In this document: positions 7,538-17,152 of the stretch, in pieces | How the letters are laid out: each line of letters opens with the position of its first letter | Numbering within the stretch: the stretch's first letter is position 1 | Assembly (NCBI RefSeq): GCF_000695795.1 | Contig: NZ_JNCA01000028.1 | Coordinates: 1 to 64,000, forward strand | Length of the DNA stretch: 64,000 nt | Source of the DNA: Flavobacterium seoulense | GTDB lineage: Bacteria; Bacteroidota; Bacteroidia; Flavobacteriales; Flavobacteriaceae | Direction: 5' to 3' | Notes under the pieces: model-generated | The model's database searches: none | The model's input: only the letters and a program-made list of their open reading frames with translations | Told to the model about the DNA's origin: nothing | Made by a program: the position numbers and the translations under genes

Positions 7538-8686
7538 TTATTTTTTATGGATAAGACGAGTTAATTTGATGGATAAATCGGTTAAAATTATTTTAGCATT
7601 TCCGTTACGCTCTATGTGATACATCGCATCCGAAAGTTCTTTAAAGATATCCTGAATATTATTACCATTTACAAATGGCGCAAAATTTTCTAATTTAAAT
7701 TTATCGACTTTTGGTTCGAAATAAACTAAGCTTGGCGTTTCGTAATTAATCATCAATGCCTGACGGAACATTTCCATGCAAAACTGCAGGAATTTCTTTT
7801 GAGCCTCACGCCCTAAAGCAGCAATTTTTTCGCTCCAAAGAATTAAATCCTGAATGGCAGCGGCATCTTTCTTAGCTTTAAAAGCTGCCCGAACCCAGGT
7901 TACAAACCATTGTTCAAATGGATGCTCTTCGTCTTTATCATGCAATAAATGCAAAGCCGCATTGTAATTTCCCTGCGCCTGATGGGCTAATTTTGCAGCC
8001 AATTTTGAGTCGATTTCTTCACGGGAAACCAAAGCTTCAGCAATAACGGCTTCGCTCAAACCATTGAAATGTAACACTTGGCAACGCGAACGAATGGTTT
8101 GCAAAATATCTTCTTCATTTTCCGAAATCAGAATAAATATGGTTTTCTCTGGCGGTTCTTCGAGTAGTTTCAATAATTTATTGGAAGCAGCGATATTCAT
8201 TTTATCAGCCATCCAGACAATCATAATTTTATAACCGCCTTCGTAAGCTTTTAACGAAAGTGATTTTAGGATTTCCTGAGCATCATCGACCCTGATTTCG
8301 CCCTGCTTATTCTGAACGCCTAAAACAGCATACCAGTCAAACAAACCACCATAAGGATTTTCGAGTACAAATTCTCTCCAATCAGCAATAAAATCAATAC
8401 TTTTTGGATTTTTCTTTACCTCATCGGTGGTTACGGTTGGATAAGCAAAATGCAAATCGGGATGCGAGAGCTTTTGAAATTTTATATTACAGGCATGATT
8501 TTCACCATTATTCTCTCCGTTTTGATTGCCACACAAAATATATTGTGCATAAGCAATTGCCATGGCTAAAGTTCCGCTTCCTTCGGGACCAACAAATAAT
8601 TGTGCATGCGGAATTCTACCTAAATCAGCGCTTCTGCTAAGATGGTTTTTAATGTGTTCCTGCCCTAAAATTTCAGAAAATTGCAT
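7538..8686 (-). CDS. holB: DNA polymerase III subunit delta'
   Basis: Delta' is the stator of the clamp-loader complex that opens the beta clamp during replication. The protein begins with an AAA+ domain: MQFSEILGQEHIKNHL, and a P-loop-like GPEGSGTL (residues 33-40) in which the lysine of Walker A is missing, as expected for the non-hydrolysing delta' subunit. SENEEDILQTIRSRCQ carries the SRC sensor 1/arginine-finger motif. The zinc module found in many homologues is reduced to two cysteines around an Asn/Glu-rich insert (NQNGENNGENH). Length, 382 residues, is usual for this phylum. Confidence 0.92.
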   Translation of the reverse strand: MQFSEILGQEHIKNHLSRSADLGRIPHAQLFVGPEGSGTLAMAIAYAQYILCGNQNGENNGENHACNIKFQKLSHPDLHFAYPTVTTDEVKKNPKSIDFIADWREFVLENPYGGLFDWYAVLGVQNKQGEIRVDDAQEILKSLSLKAYEGGYKIMIVWMADKMNIAASNKLLKLLEEPPEKTIFILISENEEDILQTIRSRCQVLHFNGLSEAVIAEALVSREEIDSKLAAKLAHQAQGNYNAALHLLHDKDEEHPFEQWFVTWVRAAFKAKKDAAAIQDLILWSEKIAALGREAQKKFLQFCMEMFRQALMINYETPSLVYFEPKVDKFKLENFAPFVNGNNIQDIFKELSDAMYHIERNGNAKIILTDLSIKLTRLIHKK

Positions 8687-8786
8687 AAAGCAAAGATAGC
8701 AGAAAATGGATAAGTCTAAAATTTTAGATTATAAAGTTTCGGAGCTAAAATTAGGTGAATACTCAATTTATGTCTTCTCATATACT

Positions 8787-8823
8787 AAAAAAGGCAACTA
8801 TAATTACTTACAGTTACCTTTTT
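8787..8823 (-). terminator. Terminator at the end of the PUL
   Basis: AAAAAGG-C-AACT pairs with AGTT-A-CCTTTTT across a loop of about 12 nt with one mismatch. On the minus strand it lies 19 nt after the fucosidase stop and ends in a T-run, closing the glycan utilisation operon. Confidence 0.7.
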
Positions 8824-8842
8824 CAATATTAGAGCTATTTTT

Positions 8843-10576
8843 TTACTCAATTTCAAAAGTTACAGCTGTAGCAAATGACATATCCTTAGGGCAAGTTATT
8901 TGTAAACCATCAGCTGTTTCTTTCCATTTTAACTTTCCTTTGTAACCTAACAACTTAACGGTTTTAACTTTCTTACCATAATGCTTTGCATCTGTAGCTA
9001 GAGACTTAATTTTTATTTGAGTATTCGGAGCTGGTACGTTCATACAAAAAGCATATAACTTATTGTTTTTTCCAACTGTAAATCGGATATCCTGAGCGTT
9101 AAACTTAAATTCAGCTTGCCTACTACCCAATTTTCCTCCAGGAAGCATTTTTAACTTTCCATTAATCATTTCTCCTTCTGCAGGAATTACCCAGGCATGA
9201 CTTCCATATACTCCTTCTCCATTCAGGCGCATCCAGTTTCCTACTTCTTTCAACATCTTTTGACTCTCTTCATTAATTGAACCGTCAGGCAATAAAGAAA
9301 TACATATTGCCGCATTTCCATCACGTGCAATAGCTTCAATTATATAGCGAATCATCATACCAGAATCATAGGTAAAATCCGGAGCATAAAACCAATCTCC
9401 TACTGGAGCTTCGGCAATCCAGGGCTGGTCTTTTTTAATCTCTGAAGGAATACCAAACTCCTCGGTATTTACTGTTCCATTAGTATTATTTCTAAATTTA
9501 ACAATGCTAAAAGTATTTACCTCACCGCGACGCTGTAAACTAGTATTGTAAAAATCAGCCATAACGGTTTGCATTGCATTTGCTTTTAAACCTGCTCCGG
9601 TTCCATCTCCTGTAAATGGTCCCTGAACCGTACCATCAGTATAAATAAAATCAGGATCGTAATGTTGCACAACATCCATCATTCTTAAAGCCCAATTTGT
9701 AGCATACCATTTAGCATATCCTAAATGATTACTAAATATTCCTGCTGGTGGTGGTGTCCAATCAGTATGGGCATTTTTTTCAACCCCTTTGTATTCTCTT
9801 AAATCAATACCATAAAGCATTTTTGGATCGTATCCTTCCCACCATTTTCCTTTACCATCAGCAAGCGTAAGATGACCATCATAAGGTATTCCTTTTTTGG
9901 CTCCATCTTTATCACTTCCAAATGCTGTTTGCCACCACCACCATGTATACTCGTGATGAAAAGTGACTCCATATCGCATTCCGATTGCTTTACAGGCTTT
10001 TGCCCATTCACCAATCAAATCTCTCTTTGGTCCAATGTTTACTGAATTCCAAGGCTGATATTTAGAATTCCACATATCATAATTATCATGGTGTACTCCT
10101 TGAATCATTAAAAAACGAGCACCTGCATCCTGATAAATTTTTGTGAGTTTCTCTGGATCTAACTTTGTTGGGTTCCAATCACGCAAAACTTCTTTGTATC
10201 CTGATTCAGAAGGATGTCCATATTTTTTAATATGATTTTTATAGGCAACTTTATCTGTTTTATAAAGATTACGTGCGTACCAATCCCCACTTTCTCCGGC
10301 AGCTTGCGGTCCAAAATGAACCCATATTCCAAACTTTGCATCACGAAGCCAGGCTGGTTCGCCAGGGTAATTTTTTTCTATCGATTCCCAACTAGGTTCA
10401 AAAGGTCCTTTTGTAATAGGTATTTCTAACTTTACCTCAGGAAATGTTTCTAAATCTCCCATTGGCACGCTATTCAAAGCTAATGGAGCTGGTATGGCGG
10501 GCATAGGATTCTTTTCTTGTGCATAAACACTAAACTGAAGTAGAGATAATAGCGTGAATAAAATTTTCGTTCTCAT
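8843..10576 (-). CDS. GH29 alpha-L-fucosidase, secreted
   Basis: The start MRTKILFTLLSLLQFSVYAQ gives a clear signal peptide, so an ATG 30 nt upstream is less likely. Glycoside hydrolase family 29 enzymes release L-fucose with retention. Family marks are AKFGIWVHFGP (about residues 80-90), GVHHDNYDMW (160-169) with active-site histidines, and YDPDFIYTDGT, in which the Asp at about 314 is the expected nucleophile. The ADGKGKWWEGYDP segment (about 239-251) is shared with the other GH29 protein here and suggests a common subfamily. At 577 residues it carries a C-terminal beta domain. It is the last gene of the PUL. Linkage specificity cannot be predicted. Confidence 0.9.
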   Translation of the reverse strand: MRTKILFTLLSLLQFSVYAQEKNPMPAIPAPLALNSVPMGDLETFPEVKLEIPITKGPFEPSWESIEKNYPGEPAWLRDAKFGIWVHFGPQAAGESGDWYARNLYKTDKVAYKNHIKKYGHPSESGYKEVLRDWNPTKLDPEKLTKIYQDAGARFLMIQGVHHDNYDMWNSKYQPWNSVNIGPKRDLIGEWAKACKAIGMRYGVTFHHEYTWWWWQTAFGSDKDGAKKGIPYDGHLTLADGKGKWWEGYDPKMLYGIDLREYKGVEKNAHTDWTPPPAGIFSNHLGYAKWYATNWALRMMDVVQHYDPDFIYTDGTVQGPFTGDGTGAGLKANAMQTVMADFYNTSLQRRGEVNTFSIVKFRNNTNGTVNTEEFGIPSEIKKDQPWIAEAPVGDWFYAPDFTYDSGMMIRYIIEAIARDGNAAICISLLPDGSINEESQKMLKEVGNWMRLNGEGVYGSHAWVIPAEGEMINGKLKMLPGGKLGSRQAEFKFNAQDIRFTVGKNNKLYAFCMNVPAPNTQIKIKSLATDAKHYGKKVKTVKLLGYKGKLKWKETADGLQITCPKDMSFATAVTFEIE

Positions 10577-10652
10577 TTTTTTTATTTTATTTATTATTTG
10601 AATCATTTTGTAACTGAACGTTCCAAACTGACAACCTGAATTATTAAATTAA

Positions 10653-11012
10653 TTATTCCAATTTATATATTTGTTCCATCTGCAACCATTTTTCGCCATC
10701 TTTGGCTCCTGGAGGTGCCTGTTGAAATTTCCACATCAACTCTTCCCATTCCTGAACTTTTGGATTGGCAGCATCCATCATTTGTTTGCGTTCTGGAGTA
10801 TAACTTTCGTCCACTTCCATAATCATAAACAGTCTATTGGAAAAAAGATAAATTTCCATATCTATTACACCCGAATCTTTGATACTTTTAGTGATTTCTG
10901 GCCAAGCACTATCCTTTGAATGATAGCGTTTATATAGTTCTATTAATTCTGGATTATCAACTAAATCGCAGGCGTAACATATTTTTTTTGAAACCATAAA
11001 TTTTATTCTCAT
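10653..11012 (-). CDS. RhaM-type sugar mutarotase (L-rhamnose/L-fucose)
   Basis: This is a small dimeric alpha/beta-barrel protein of the L-rhamnose mutarotase family (PF05336), which interconverts pyranose anomers. Recognition rests on YACDLVDNPELIELYKRYHSKDSAWPEI (residues 13-40, with the conserved Tyr and His), the MEIYLFSNRLFMIMEV strand pair, and the C-terminal WEELMWKFQ. An alternative start is the internal Met 6. Its place between a fucosidase and a GH31 gene suggests that it acts on the fucose released by the PUL, although the characterised E. coli homologue uses rhamnose. No signal peptide, so cytoplasmic. Confidence 0.85.
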   Translation of the reverse strand: MRIKFMVSKKICYACDLVDNPELIELYKRYHSKDSAWPEITKSIKDSGVIDMEIYLFSNRLFMIMEVDESYTPERKQMMDAANPKVQEWEELMWKFQQAPPGAKDGEKWLQMEQIYKLE

Positions 11013-11069
11013 TTACAAAGAAATAGTATTTAATTCCGGAATTTGAAATTCCTAATTGTTTTACTTATT

Positions 11070-13712
11070 CTATTCGTTTTTATTTTTTTGAACAACAATA
11101 TTATTTCCATTGTATTTTACTGAAACATTAGTTTTTGCGTTTTCTATACCAAAACCGTTTGACTCGTTAACCCAAACGATATTAAACAAACGGTTTTTAA
11201 TTAATCCATTAAAACCTTTGCCTTTTCGTTTTCCAATTGTCAACGTCTGTTTTTCTTCATTCCATTCAAAAGGTATTATCGAAAAAGCGCCTTTCTCATA
11301 GTTGTAATTTGTTCCTTCATCTTCATAAAGTTCAAACTTGCCATTAGCTCCTGTGTAAACTCTAATTTCGAGATTCTCAGCAGGTTTTTCATTGGTGTAT
11401 TGCATTTTTTCGCCCATTGGAATGATGGATCCCGATTTTACATACAGCGGAATGGTTGAAAGAGATGCAGCTGTTTGAACTGTTTGTCCGCCTTTATACT
11501 GTTTTCCGGTCCAAAAGTTAAACCATCCGGATTGATTTTCCGGCAAGTAAACCTTCCAATTCTCTACCCCTTCAGAAACAACAGGAGCAACTAGAAATGC
11601 TGACCCAAACATATATTCATATTTTTGTTCCAATGCCTTTATATCATTGGCAAAATCCATAATCAGCGGACGCATCAAGGTACCGTTTTTAAACGTTATA
11701 TCAGCTGCCTGCGAATAAATATAAGGCAATAAACGATAACGAAAGTTTAAGTATTTTAAAGATTCGGCTTCCACTTTTTCACCGTATCTCCAAAATTCTG
11801 TATTGGTTTCATATCCATGTACTCTTTGTAATGGAGAGAATGTAGCCAACTGAAACCACCTTAAAAAACGTTCGTGAAATTTAGCATCGGTGTATTGACT
11901 TTTACCAGGACGGAAAAAACCTCCTGCATCAAAAGTCCACCATGGCAATCCTGTTATGGAATAGTTTAATCCAGCGGTTAGTTGTCGGCGTAGGGTTTCC
12001 CAATCGTTACCTACATCTCCAGTCCAAACAGCTGATGCATAACGCTGTTGTCCTGAAAATCCGCTTCGGGTAAGAATAAAAACTCTTTTGTCTGGAGCAT
12101 CTTTTCGTAAACCTTCATATACGGTTTTTGTTACATACATTGGATACACATTTCGCATTTGCTCTCCGGGAGTTGTTCCGTTATTAATTTTTCTACCAAC
12201 TAAATCATCATTTTCCGGTTCGGTAGCATCCTGCCACCAGGCATCAATTTCATATGGTTTTAAAAGCTTTTCACTAAAACTCTTCCAATAATAATTTGCT
12301 GCATCAGGATTAAAAAAATCAACCCATTCGGTATTTGGGATATAGTATTTTTTATTGTTAAATTCTTTACCAAGCACACTTTCTTTATCAATTTTAGACC
12401 AAACAGAAAGCATCAGTCTCATATTCATTTGATGTAATTCTTTTACCATTGCAGCGGGATCTGGAAACAAATCTTCATCGAATTTCATCGAATTCCAACC
12501 GTATTTTCCCCAATATTGCCAATCCTGAACAATTAAATCCATTGGCAATTTTTTATCTCTGAATGCTTTGGCATTTTCAAGCAAATCATCTTGAGTGGTA
12601 AAACGCTCACGACAATGAATATATCCTAATGCCCATATAGGCATCAATGGAGCCTTTCCTGTGAGATTGCGATAACTTGAAATAACCTCGTCTGAGTTTC
12701 CGGCAAAAACTACATAATCCAGCTTATTAGCAACAGGAGATCTAAAGACCGTTTCATTCGTAACTTTACGATAATACACCACAGGAAGATCATTTTTTTC
12801 TGCTGTAACTACAATGTCGTGTTTACCTGCCGTTAGTTTAGCTAATGTGCTCGTTGTAGGCGGAAGCCAATGATTTTTAAAATTAATAACCTCTTTACCG
12901 TCAATTGTAAGTTGCCATTTTCTCGCCATTTTTTGACCAACATCCAGTAGAATAGCATATTCCCCATTCTCTTTAACTGCAAATTTTCCAGTAAAGACAC
13001 CATCTTGGCGCGTTTCTTTTTGAGTTCCATTAGTAGTGGTAACAGCAACAGTTATAGATTCTCCACTTATACCTGCTGGGTTTAAATTCACCACATTATC
13101 AGCAGGATTAAAATCAGTAAGCCCATAATTGTGCCATAACAAACCATAGCCTTTGCTTGACATAATAAACGGAATAGCAATTTGTGTATTTACCTGAGTT
13201 AATCTTCTAGGCAATCCTTTAATATTTAAATGTCCGTCCTGAAACTGACCTGTACCATAAAGATATTCATCTGGCAAAGTATTAAAACCTTGTTCTACAA
13301 TATGGCAAGGCTCTCCTTGTACTGAACTTGGTTTAAAAATACGACCTTCTGGTTTTTCGCTTAAAAACACCTTTCCTTCATGATTGCGATAAGACAATGC
13401 GCCACTTTTTTTATCTACTAACACAGTCATTTTTGACATAGCAATTTCAATTCCTGAATTGGATTCAGAAACTTTAAAGTCAGGCAGGTTAACTTTTGAA
13501 GTAAAAACTAATTCAGGAATTTGACTTTTCATTTCCAAAGCATATTGAACCCTTACGGTATTTTCAGCTAGAGGACTCAAATGTAGCTCTCCTTTTTCAA
13601 GAGTTATAACTACTTTATCGTTCTGTTTTTTATAGCCCTTAACCACTTGTCCAATACAAAACGTTGGAATAAGTAAGACAAATAGAATTGTTACTTGCTT
13701 CATTTTTTTCAT
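11070..13712 (-). CDS. GH31 glycosidase with PA14 insert (alpha-xylosidase-like)
   Basis: An 880-residue GH31 enzyme with a signal peptide (cleavage near FCIGQ). It has an N-terminal galactose-mutarotase-like domain, a PA14-type insert at about residues 236-310 (GVFTGKFAV...WQLTIDGK...LTAGKHDIVV), then the catalytic barrel. WWQDATEPE (492-500) contains the nucleophile Asp 495, and WTGDV (563-567) the acid/base Asp 566. PA14 inserts at this place are known from xyloglucan-active alpha-xylosidases, so alpha-xylosidase is a reasonable first guess; alpha-glucosidase and other GH31 activities remain possible. It sits between the two fucosidase genes. A start at Met 4 is equally possible. Confidence 0.88.
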   Translation of the reverse strand: MKKMKQVTILFVLLIPTFCIGQVVKGYKKQNDKVVITLEKGELHLSPLAENTVRVQYALEMKSQIPELVFTSKVNLPDFKVSESNSGIEIAMSKMTVLVDKKSGALSYRNHEGKVFLSEKPEGRIFKPSSVQGEPCHIVEQGFNTLPDEYLYGTGQFQDGHLNIKGLPRRLTQVNTQIAIPFIMSSKGYGLLWHNYGLTDFNPADNVVNLNPAGISGESITVAVTTTNGTQKETRQDGVFTGKFAVKENGEYAILLDVGQKMARKWQLTIDGKEVINFKNHWLPPTTSTLAKLTAGKHDIVVTAEKNDLPVVYYRKVTNETVFRSPVANKLDYVVFAGNSDEVISSYRNLTGKAPLMPIWALGYIHCRERFTTQDDLLENAKAFRDKKLPMDLIVQDWQYWGKYGWNSMKFDEDLFPDPAAMVKELHQMNMRLMLSVWSKIDKESVLGKEFNNKKYYIPNTEWVDFFNPDAANYYWKSFSEKLLKPYEIDAWWQDATEPENDDLVGRKINNGTTPGEQMRNVYPMYVTKTVYEGLRKDAPDKRVFILTRSGFSGQQRYASAVWTGDVGNDWETLRRQLTAGLNYSITGLPWWTFDAGGFFRPGKSQYTDAKFHERFLRWFQLATFSPLQRVHGYETNTEFWRYGEKVEAESLKYLNFRYRLLPYIYSQAADITFKNGTLMRPLIMDFANDIKALEQKYEYMFGSAFLVAPVVSEGVENWKVYLPENQSGWFNFWTGKQYKGGQTVQTAASLSTIPLYVKSGSIIPMGEKMQYTNEKPAENLEIRVYTGANGKFELYEDEGTNYNYEKGAFSIIPFEWNEEKQTLTIGKRKGKGFNGLIKNRLFNIVWVNESNGFGIENAKTNVSVKYNGNNIVVQKNKNE

Positions 13713-13751
13713 TTAATCTTTATCTAGAATTCTAAAACAAATCAACTTACA

Positions 13752-15398
13752 CTATGATAAAATCTCCAAAGCATTAGCATAAAAAGCTTCTGGTTTTTGA
13801 TTTGGAAAATACACTTCCAGAGCATCTGAATTTTGTTTGAACTTTAATTTTTCACCTGTACTCACTAATCGAATTTGTTTTATTTTTTCAGTATGATGTG
13901 GATTCGATTTTCCTAAACTTTTAATAACTGCAATACCGTTTTCAGGCCAAGCCATTACTGTTGCATACAGTATTTTGTCTTTTTGTGCAAAACGAATATC
14001 TTCTGAAGTATACGGTTTTCCTTTTCCTTCGTTAAACCCTTGAGCGGTTAAAGCTCCGGCACTTGCCTGTTGTGGGCCTTCACCAAATATTTTCCAGGGA
14101 CGGGTTCCATAAATACTTTTACTGTTTAGTTTCATCCAAACTCCAATCTCTTTCACAATTTCGCGTTCTAATTCATCGATACTCCCGTCTCCTCGCACTG
14201 GAATATTCAACATTAAATTCCCATTTTTACTCACCACATCTATCAAAGTATGAATAACAGTCTTAGCTGATTTATAGCGTTTGTCTTTATAAACTCCACG
14301 ATCATAATGCCAGTTCCCAATACAAGTATCGGTCTGCCAAGGCAATGGTTCTATGCTGTTACTTTGTCCTTTTTCAATATCCCAAACCATGGCTTTACGC
14401 TGTTGCTCATCCAGAATTTTTCCAGTGACTACTGTCTGAACGGTTTTGTTTTTTTGGAGACTTTTATTGTATAAATGTGCTGCTATACGCAAACCAGCAT
14501 CACTAATGGGCCACAACGGTAATGCCGTATCATCAAAATAAACCAAATCCGGATTGTATTTGTCAATTAAATCAATCGTTCGGTCATGAAAATTTTCTAT
14601 ATAGGCTTCTGACGGTTTTGCTACTCCATTTCCCCAGTTCCATTGACTATGAATGGTTCCATCATTTAGACTATTTTCACTCAAAGGGTGATTTTGCGCA
14701 TACAATTCCTGAGGATCTAAACCTTCCCACCAAGTTCCTTTTCCATCAGCCTTAGTTAATTTTCCATCGTAAGGAACTCCCGCTAGAGCACCCTTTTTGT
14801 CTGAACGTTGTGACGTTTCAAACCAACTCCAGGCATGCGCTGCGTGAACACTTACCGCAAAAGGAAGACCAGCTTTTCGCGCTGCTTTTTCCCATCCGGC
14901 AATAATATCTTTTTTAGGCCCCATTTTTGTCGAATTCCAATTCGGTTGATATTTACTATCATACAAATCCAAATTATCATGATGGTTTGCCATTGCCATA
15001 AAATATTTGGCTCCAGTATCTTTATATAAATTGACTAATTCTTCAGGATTCCAATTATCGGCCTTCCAAATATTGATTACATCTTTAAATCCAAATTTTG
15101 ATGGATGCCCGTACTTTTCCACATGGTATTTATATTGCCAGGAATCTTCCTGATACATTCCACGAGCATACCAATCGCCTGCTTCGGGTTCGCACTGCGG
15201 TCCCCAGTGTGCCCACATTCCAAATTTAGCATCACGGAACCAATCTGGAACCTGGTATTTCTCCAATGAATCCCATGTAGGCTCAAAAGTTCCCTTAAAA
15301 ACTGGTGTATCAAGAATTTTAGAATAACCCAATAAAGGAGATAAATAAAGTCCCGCTAACGCTGAGACACCTAGTTTTAAAGCACTTCTTCTTTGCAT
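13752..15398 (-). CDS. GH29 alpha-L-fucosidase, second paralogue
   Basis: The 548-residue protein starts MQRRSALKLGVSALAGLYLS, an export signal with a twin arginine but not a full Tat consensus. GH29 marks are AKFGMWAHWGPQ (residues 57-68), ANHHDN (137-142) and NPDLVYFDDTALP (282-294), with Asp 289 as the likely nucleophile; the usual DG after it is DD here. ADGKGTWWEGLDP (217-229) is shared with the GH29 gene at the far end of the operon, but overall the two are diverged. A hairpin terminator lies just upstream, after susD. Fucosidase family is clear; linkage is not. Confidence 0.9.
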   Translation of the reverse strand: MQRRSALKLGVSALAGLYLSPLLGYSKILDTPVFKGTFEPTWDSLEKYQVPDWFRDAKFGMWAHWGPQCEPEAGDWYARGMYQEDSWQYKYHVEKYGHPSKFGFKDVINIWKADNWNPEELVNLYKDTGAKYFMAMANHHDNLDLYDSKYQPNWNSTKMGPKKDIIAGWEKAARKAGLPFAVSVHAAHAWSWFETSQRSDKKGALAGVPYDGKLTKADGKGTWWEGLDPQELYAQNHPLSENSLNDGTIHSQWNWGNGVAKPSEAYIENFHDRTIDLIDKYNPDLVYFDDTALPLWPISDAGLRIAAHLYNKSLQKNKTVQTVVTGKILDEQQRKAMVWDIEKGQSNSIEPLPWQTDTCIGNWHYDRGVYKDKRYKSAKTVIHTLIDVVSKNGNLMLNIPVRGDGSIDELEREIVKEIGVWMKLNSKSIYGTRPWKIFGEGPQQASAGALTAQGFNEGKGKPYTSEDIRFAQKDKILYATVMAWPENGIAVIKSLGKSNPHHTEKIKQIRLVSTGEKLKFKQNSDALEVYFPNQKPEAFYANALEILS

Positions 15399-15439
15399 GT
15401 GTTTTTGAATTTATTTTTAAACTTAATAGTCATAAAAAA

Positions 15440-15479
15440 TTTCATTTCCTGTTTGAAAAAACAGGAAATGAAAAATAAT
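15440..15479 (-). terminator. Intra-operon hairpin between susD and the enzyme genes
   Basis: A perfect 15-bp stem, TTTCATTTCCTGTTT (15440-15454) with AAACAGGAAATGAAA (15459-15473) and a 4-nt loop, starts 6 nt after the susD stop. On the minus strand it runs into TTTTTTATG. This is a strong intrinsic terminator placed inside the PUL and would act as an attenuator for the downstream glycosidases, or as a 3' stabiliser of susCD mRNA. Confidence 0.85.
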
Positions 15480-17122
15480 TAATTAGGATATCCGGTATTT
15501 TGAGTCAATTTAGTATTAACATTTCTTTCTGCCTGAGGAATAGGCCAGAGTTCATTTGTTCCTTTAACAAAATTTCTTTTTTGATAAATCAAATAACCAT
15601 CCTGATCAACTTTAAAGGCAGTATAATTAGCAGGATCATTTGTTAATTTCATACCTGTAAACTGACGATTTAATTTTTCAGCAGCAACACCCCATCGCAA
15701 GATGTCATAATAATGAAGTCCTTCAAATGCAAACTCTACTTCACGCTCCACTCTTATTTTATTTCTTAATTCAGTTGTATTAGTTGTTGTTATTGCTGGC
15801 ATATTCACATCTGCTCTTGACCTCACTTTATTAATTGTTTCATCTAATAATGCTTGATTTATAGCTTCGCCGGCTTCTAATTTAGACTCTAAATAACTCA
15901 ATAATACTTCTGCATAACGAATAATACTCCAGTTTCCTCCATAGTTCATCAAATTTCCATCAAATGACGGATCCATGAATTTATTAATACAATAGCCACT
16001 CCAGTTGTATCTGGTAAATGCATCAGGCGAACCAGAACCAGGTCTGCTTACAAAAGTTTTGCCTTGAAATACCGTTCTATCCGAAATCATAATAGTATAA
16101 TCTAACCTTGGATCTCTATTATTATAAGGGTTTGCTGGGTCAAATAAAGGAGATTGATCAATACTTAAACCATCTTTACATTGATATTGCTTTACTAATT
16201 CGTTATAAGGAGAAAATTGGTGCCAACCGCCATAAGCCTCTGGATAAAGATACTGAGGAAGAACATGTCCATAAACATCTTCCTGATATTGAGTTGTAAG
16301 AATGAATTCCTTATTTATCTCATTATTAGCATTAAACATCGTTTTAAAACTGGCATTTAAAGCATAAGCCTGACTATCTATAATTTTTTTATAAGTAATA
16401 GCTGCTGGTCCCCATTTTTTATTAGCCATTTGAACACGCCCTAAAATTGCCAGAGCAGCTCCCGAAGTAATACGCCCATCTTCAGTAGTGGGTCTCGTTT
16501 TTGGTAAAATCACAGCACTTTCCTCTAATTCTTTCTCTACGAAATCCATAATCTCTGTTTTAGGAGTACGGGGAATACTGTTGGCTTCCTCAATAGTTAA
16601 AACCTTTGTAGTAAATGGTACATCTGAAAAGAAAAAAGCTAAATTAAAATATTGATAGGCTCTTATTGCTCTAATCTCACTTTTCATTATTGCCTTTGTA
16701 TTTTCATCCATTACAATACCGTCAATATGGGACAGGAAGTTATTACAAGCTGTAATTTTTCTATAAGAGTTATTCCAATATGCTCTAACAGTCCCATTGG
16801 TTGGGTCTAATGTTCCATCTGTAAAACGATCTGGAATTAATTCTTTTTCAGATCCAAAACCTGCCATAAAATCAAGATAAATGATCCCTCTGGCAGTCCA
16901 AAAATCTTCTCCATTCCATGCACCTCCATTATTATAACAACCAGCTAAGGCTAGGTTTGCATCGGATTCTGATTTCCAAAAAGTAGCATCGGAAACTGCA
17001 TCAAGCGGATTTTTATCGAAGAAATCATCCGAACAGGCACTATTTGATAAAACAAATACAAATAGGCAGAACTTTAGAGCCAGGCTTCTAATGTTTCTAT
17101 ATTGTTTAATATTAGTAATCAT
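15479..17122 (-). CDS. SusD/RagB family glycan-binding lipoprotein
   Basis: SusD-like proteins are surface lipoproteins that cap the SusC barrel and hand over glycan. The signal peptide ends in a lipobox with Cys 30 (SNSAC-SDDFFD). The N-terminal SusD-like_3 region (NPLDAVSDATFWKSESDANLALAGCYN) and the C-terminal SusD block (IRVEREVEFAFEGLHYYDILRWG) are present. It ends LWPIPQAERNVNTKLTQNTGYPN, the typical family end. It lies 30 nt after susC and is surely cotranscribed. Length, 547 residues, is normal. The ligand is probably a fucosylated glycan, inferred from the neighbours. Confidence 0.96.
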   Translation of the reverse strand: MITNIKQYRNIRSLALKFCLFVFVLSNSACSDDFFDKNPLDAVSDATFWKSESDANLALAGCYNNGGAWNGEDFWTARGIIYLDFMAGFGSEKELIPDRFTDGTLDPTNGTVRAYWNNSYRKITACNNFLSHIDGIVMDENTKAIMKSEIRAIRAYQYFNLAFFFSDVPFTTKVLTIEEANSIPRTPKTEIMDFVEKELEESAVILPKTRPTTEDGRITSGAALAILGRVQMANKKWGPAAITYKKIIDSQAYALNASFKTMFNANNEINKEFILTTQYQEDVYGHVLPQYLYPEAYGGWHQFSPYNELVKQYQCKDGLSIDQSPLFDPANPYNNRDPRLDYTIMISDRTVFQGKTFVSRPGSGSPDAFTRYNWSGYCINKFMDPSFDGNLMNYGGNWSIIRYAEVLLSYLESKLEAGEAINQALLDETINKVRSRADVNMPAITTTNTTELRNKIRVEREVEFAFEGLHYYDILRWGVAAEKLNRQFTGMKLTNDPANYTAFKVDQDGYLIYQKRNFVKGTNELWPIPQAERNVNTKLTQNTGYPN

Positions 17123-17152
17123 AATTTTATATTTTTTAACGAATTAGTATCT

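Noticed and set aside
8706..8945. Plus-strand reading frame of 79 codons after holB
   Set aside because: It overlaps the end of the fucosidase gene and its terminator hairpin and lacks any family pattern; it is a shadow.
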